Below are positions 63,701 to 64,000 of a stretch of DNA of 64,000 nt, in pieces (position 1 is the stretch's first letter; each line of letters begins with the position of its first letter). The stretch comes from Xylanibacter oryzae DSM 17970 (GTDB lineage Bacteria; Bacteroidota; Bacteroidia; Bacteroidales; Bacteroidaceae). The translations under genes and the position numbers were made by a program. The stretch lies in the NCBI RefSeq assembly GCF_000585355.1, contig NZ_KK073873.1:770703-834702 (forward strand), in the 5' to 3' direction. The notes below the pieces were generated by a model. That model searched no databases. It worked only from the letters and a program-made list of their open reading frames with translations, and was not told the origin of the DNA.

Positions 63701-63964
63701 GGTCTTACACCAAGTTTGTACAGAGTTAATGTATCTACTGGCGAGGAGGAACTTGTAAGGGTGAAAGAGATCCCGACTCCAAGCAAGGGTGACTTGTTGC
63801 ATATCGTAGCAATGTCGAAAGAGGAAAATATTCAGAACACAATTATAGGCCGTGTAGGTTCGACAATCATTGCGCCGAGGGCTCTTATAGTAGATAATAT
63901 TGAATGTTATTTCAAGAAACCAAAACAAGAAATGGCATTCCCTATAGAACCGCCTAAAAACTAG
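60704..63964 (+). CDS. Exported tandem TldD/TldE-like metallopeptidase
   Basis: 1086 residues. An N-terminal signal peptide (about 1-23, ending LSAQ). Two halves of similar order: residues 32 to about 560 and 577 to 1075. The starts align (MKSELKYDM... and MEDEMKRNL...; LADVTKSVISSDLGA and IARISQAYISASLGG). The first half carries the zinc site HEIFGHRLEGH (HExxxH from His314, Glu315, His319) following YTGPAILSGP; the second has YVGPIMYEDD and then Thr851, Asn852 and Pro856 in those positions. This looks like a TldD joined to a TldE. Cytosolic TldD/TldE processes microcins and antitoxin; here a periplasmic role is inferred. Last gene before a weak hairpin. Confidence 0.83.
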   Translation: MEFNKISISVALSCVSIVTLSAQTLEKDSLVSTMKSELKYDMSQLQKEANPPYFMSFRLADVTKSVISSDLGAASVESNHERSLTPQIRLGSKDLDNFKYQNQGSGSEQRDGKGVAVPIDGMVIPGMRQAIWKEVLRRYQIAKSNYDQAKSKALTSTADEDKAPCFSDAPLETYYEQPLPQSVYKIDADTWKDRLNAITRVFLDCKDIETGRADMSFEIDRNYLVNTDGTVVVQNRKAVRVLVTASVKATDGMSCPLHWDYFAYDIDKLPSQDKMIEDAKAMIQRLLALKTAPVADPYTGPAILSGPASGVFFHEIFGHRLEGHRLKKGGQTFKKMVGERVLPTTFNVYSDPTLTHYGTSDLNGYYKYDDEGVKAQRVNCVENGILRNFLMSRVPLDGFPHSNGHGRTQGGNDPVSRQSNLIVETTKPYTEAELRAMLVKEAQKQGKAYGYFFKTVTSGFTLTGEDGSLNSFNVTPLEVFRVFVDGRPDQLVRGVDMIGTPLSMFSNISAAGNQTSTFTGECGAESGWVPVTASSPMIYVSKIETQRRQLDLQKPTILPAPEVTTAVDKNEDNIIFKAMEDEMKRNLNISYPGYPKPCYLNYNIARISQAYISASLGGILWSRHYPTVTRGGVNVAVGDSLRLSDMQSGQVYPVSCTNTVDYNNIRRELWNASDYMYKYSLSVMSKKMNFLANNPMPKDEVGIPDMFNMKPSEYIQADSQDTISYSYLQDLGKRLSAIFAKYPDLYNTSVNILNKNTVNYRETSENIKQKSLHGFVELTAYASVRTPDGSEISDRIDRIVCSDKELDSDKMADLVEKFADRLVKLHQAEALNDYYVGPIMYEDDMISNTVTNLIVPLLTAKRTVQDNSGLSSLLVGKRILDKHLNIDQLTDMPVFNSTKLLGNFSCDADGVVPAKSLSLLSGGFVKQLICGRYPALNCLQSTGNERFFDDPETIGTGVVPGILRVYGDVVKPFDKMKQILCKEAKDKGLKVTYIVREPSGLTPSLYRVNVSTGEEELVRVKEIPTPSKGDLLHIVAMSKEENIQNTIIGRVGSTIIAPRALIVDNIECYFKKPKQEMAFPIEPPKN

Positions 63965-63967
63965 ACT

Positions 63968-63995
63968 TAATAAAGACTCTCTCTTATCTTTATTA
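63968..63995 (+). terminator. Possible weak terminator after the TldD/TldE-like gene
   Basis: 9-bp A/T-rich stem (TAATAAAGA at 63968-63976 with TCTTTATTA at 63987-63995), 10-nt loop. No T tract visible before the window ends. It could instead be a chance dyad. Confidence 0.35.
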
Positions 63996-64000
63996 GTAGG

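Overview
The window is an AT-rich chromosomal segment of a Bacteroidales bacterium, most likely Prevotella-like (genus is inference). The evidence is a complete Bat aerotolerance operon, an ECF sigma/FecR/SusC/SusD locus, a Bacteroidales-type short phosphoglycerate dehydrogenase, and many promoter boxes of the Bacteroidetes form TAnnTTTG ahead of genes. No transposase, integrase, phage gene or CRISPR array was found.

Layout. 1-5.8 kb: end of a bat operon (partial membrane protein, batA, batB, batC and a fused batD-batE). 5.8-10.8 kb: PAP2 phosphatase, queA, a Smr-domain protein and nadE. 11-17.7 kb: lipoprotein plus proS (minus), an OmpA lipoprotein, mtgA, an M64 peptidase with folK (minus), and a DEAD-box helicase. 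17.8-21.7 kb: serC, serA, a DUF1015 gene and a YigZ-family gene, then tRNA-Ser(CGA). 21.9-27.5 kb: phenylacetate-CoA ligase, a DUF3256 protein, a BaiN-like flavoprotein, a GltD-like oxidoreductase (minus) and a MerR regulator. 27.5-28.4 kb: a 0.9-kb gene-free region holding a roughly 600-bp element with 104-bp inverted repeats, four 22-bp-spaced iteron-like repeats and a promoter followed by a strong hairpin. 28.4-39 kb: bcp, nhaA, LUD protein, flavodoxin, YitT, AraC regulator, a redox protein, ridA/ilvA, an acyltransferase and a LacI regulator.

39-50 kb is carbohydrate-oriented. A LacI-controlled operon (aldo/keto reductase, lactonase-like amidohydrolase, FucP-like permease, zinc alcohol dehydrogenase) looks like oxidative catabolism of L-fucose or a related sugar. 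It is followed by a small oxidase/tautomerase/methyltransferase operon under a perfect palindrome, and a GH8/GH43 pair for xylan or arabinoxylan oligosaccharides. Four intergenic gaps in this stretch carry the same 8-bp tandem repeat, GAGACCAA-like, usually directly after a TAnnTTT promoter-like box.

50.2-64 kb is one co-directional locus: ECF sigma factor, FecR anti-sigma factor, STN-bearing SusC transporter, SusD lipoprotein, a lipoprotein resembling SusD-linked metallopeptidases without a HExxH site, two exported thioredoxin-fold proteins, and a 1086-residue exported protein made of two TldD/TldE-like halves, only the first of which has HExxxH. I infer a signal-regulated uptake and periplasmic processing system for peptides, possibly disulfide-bonded or modified ones. 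This locus and the 27.6-28.3 kb repeat element are the two most interesting things in the window.
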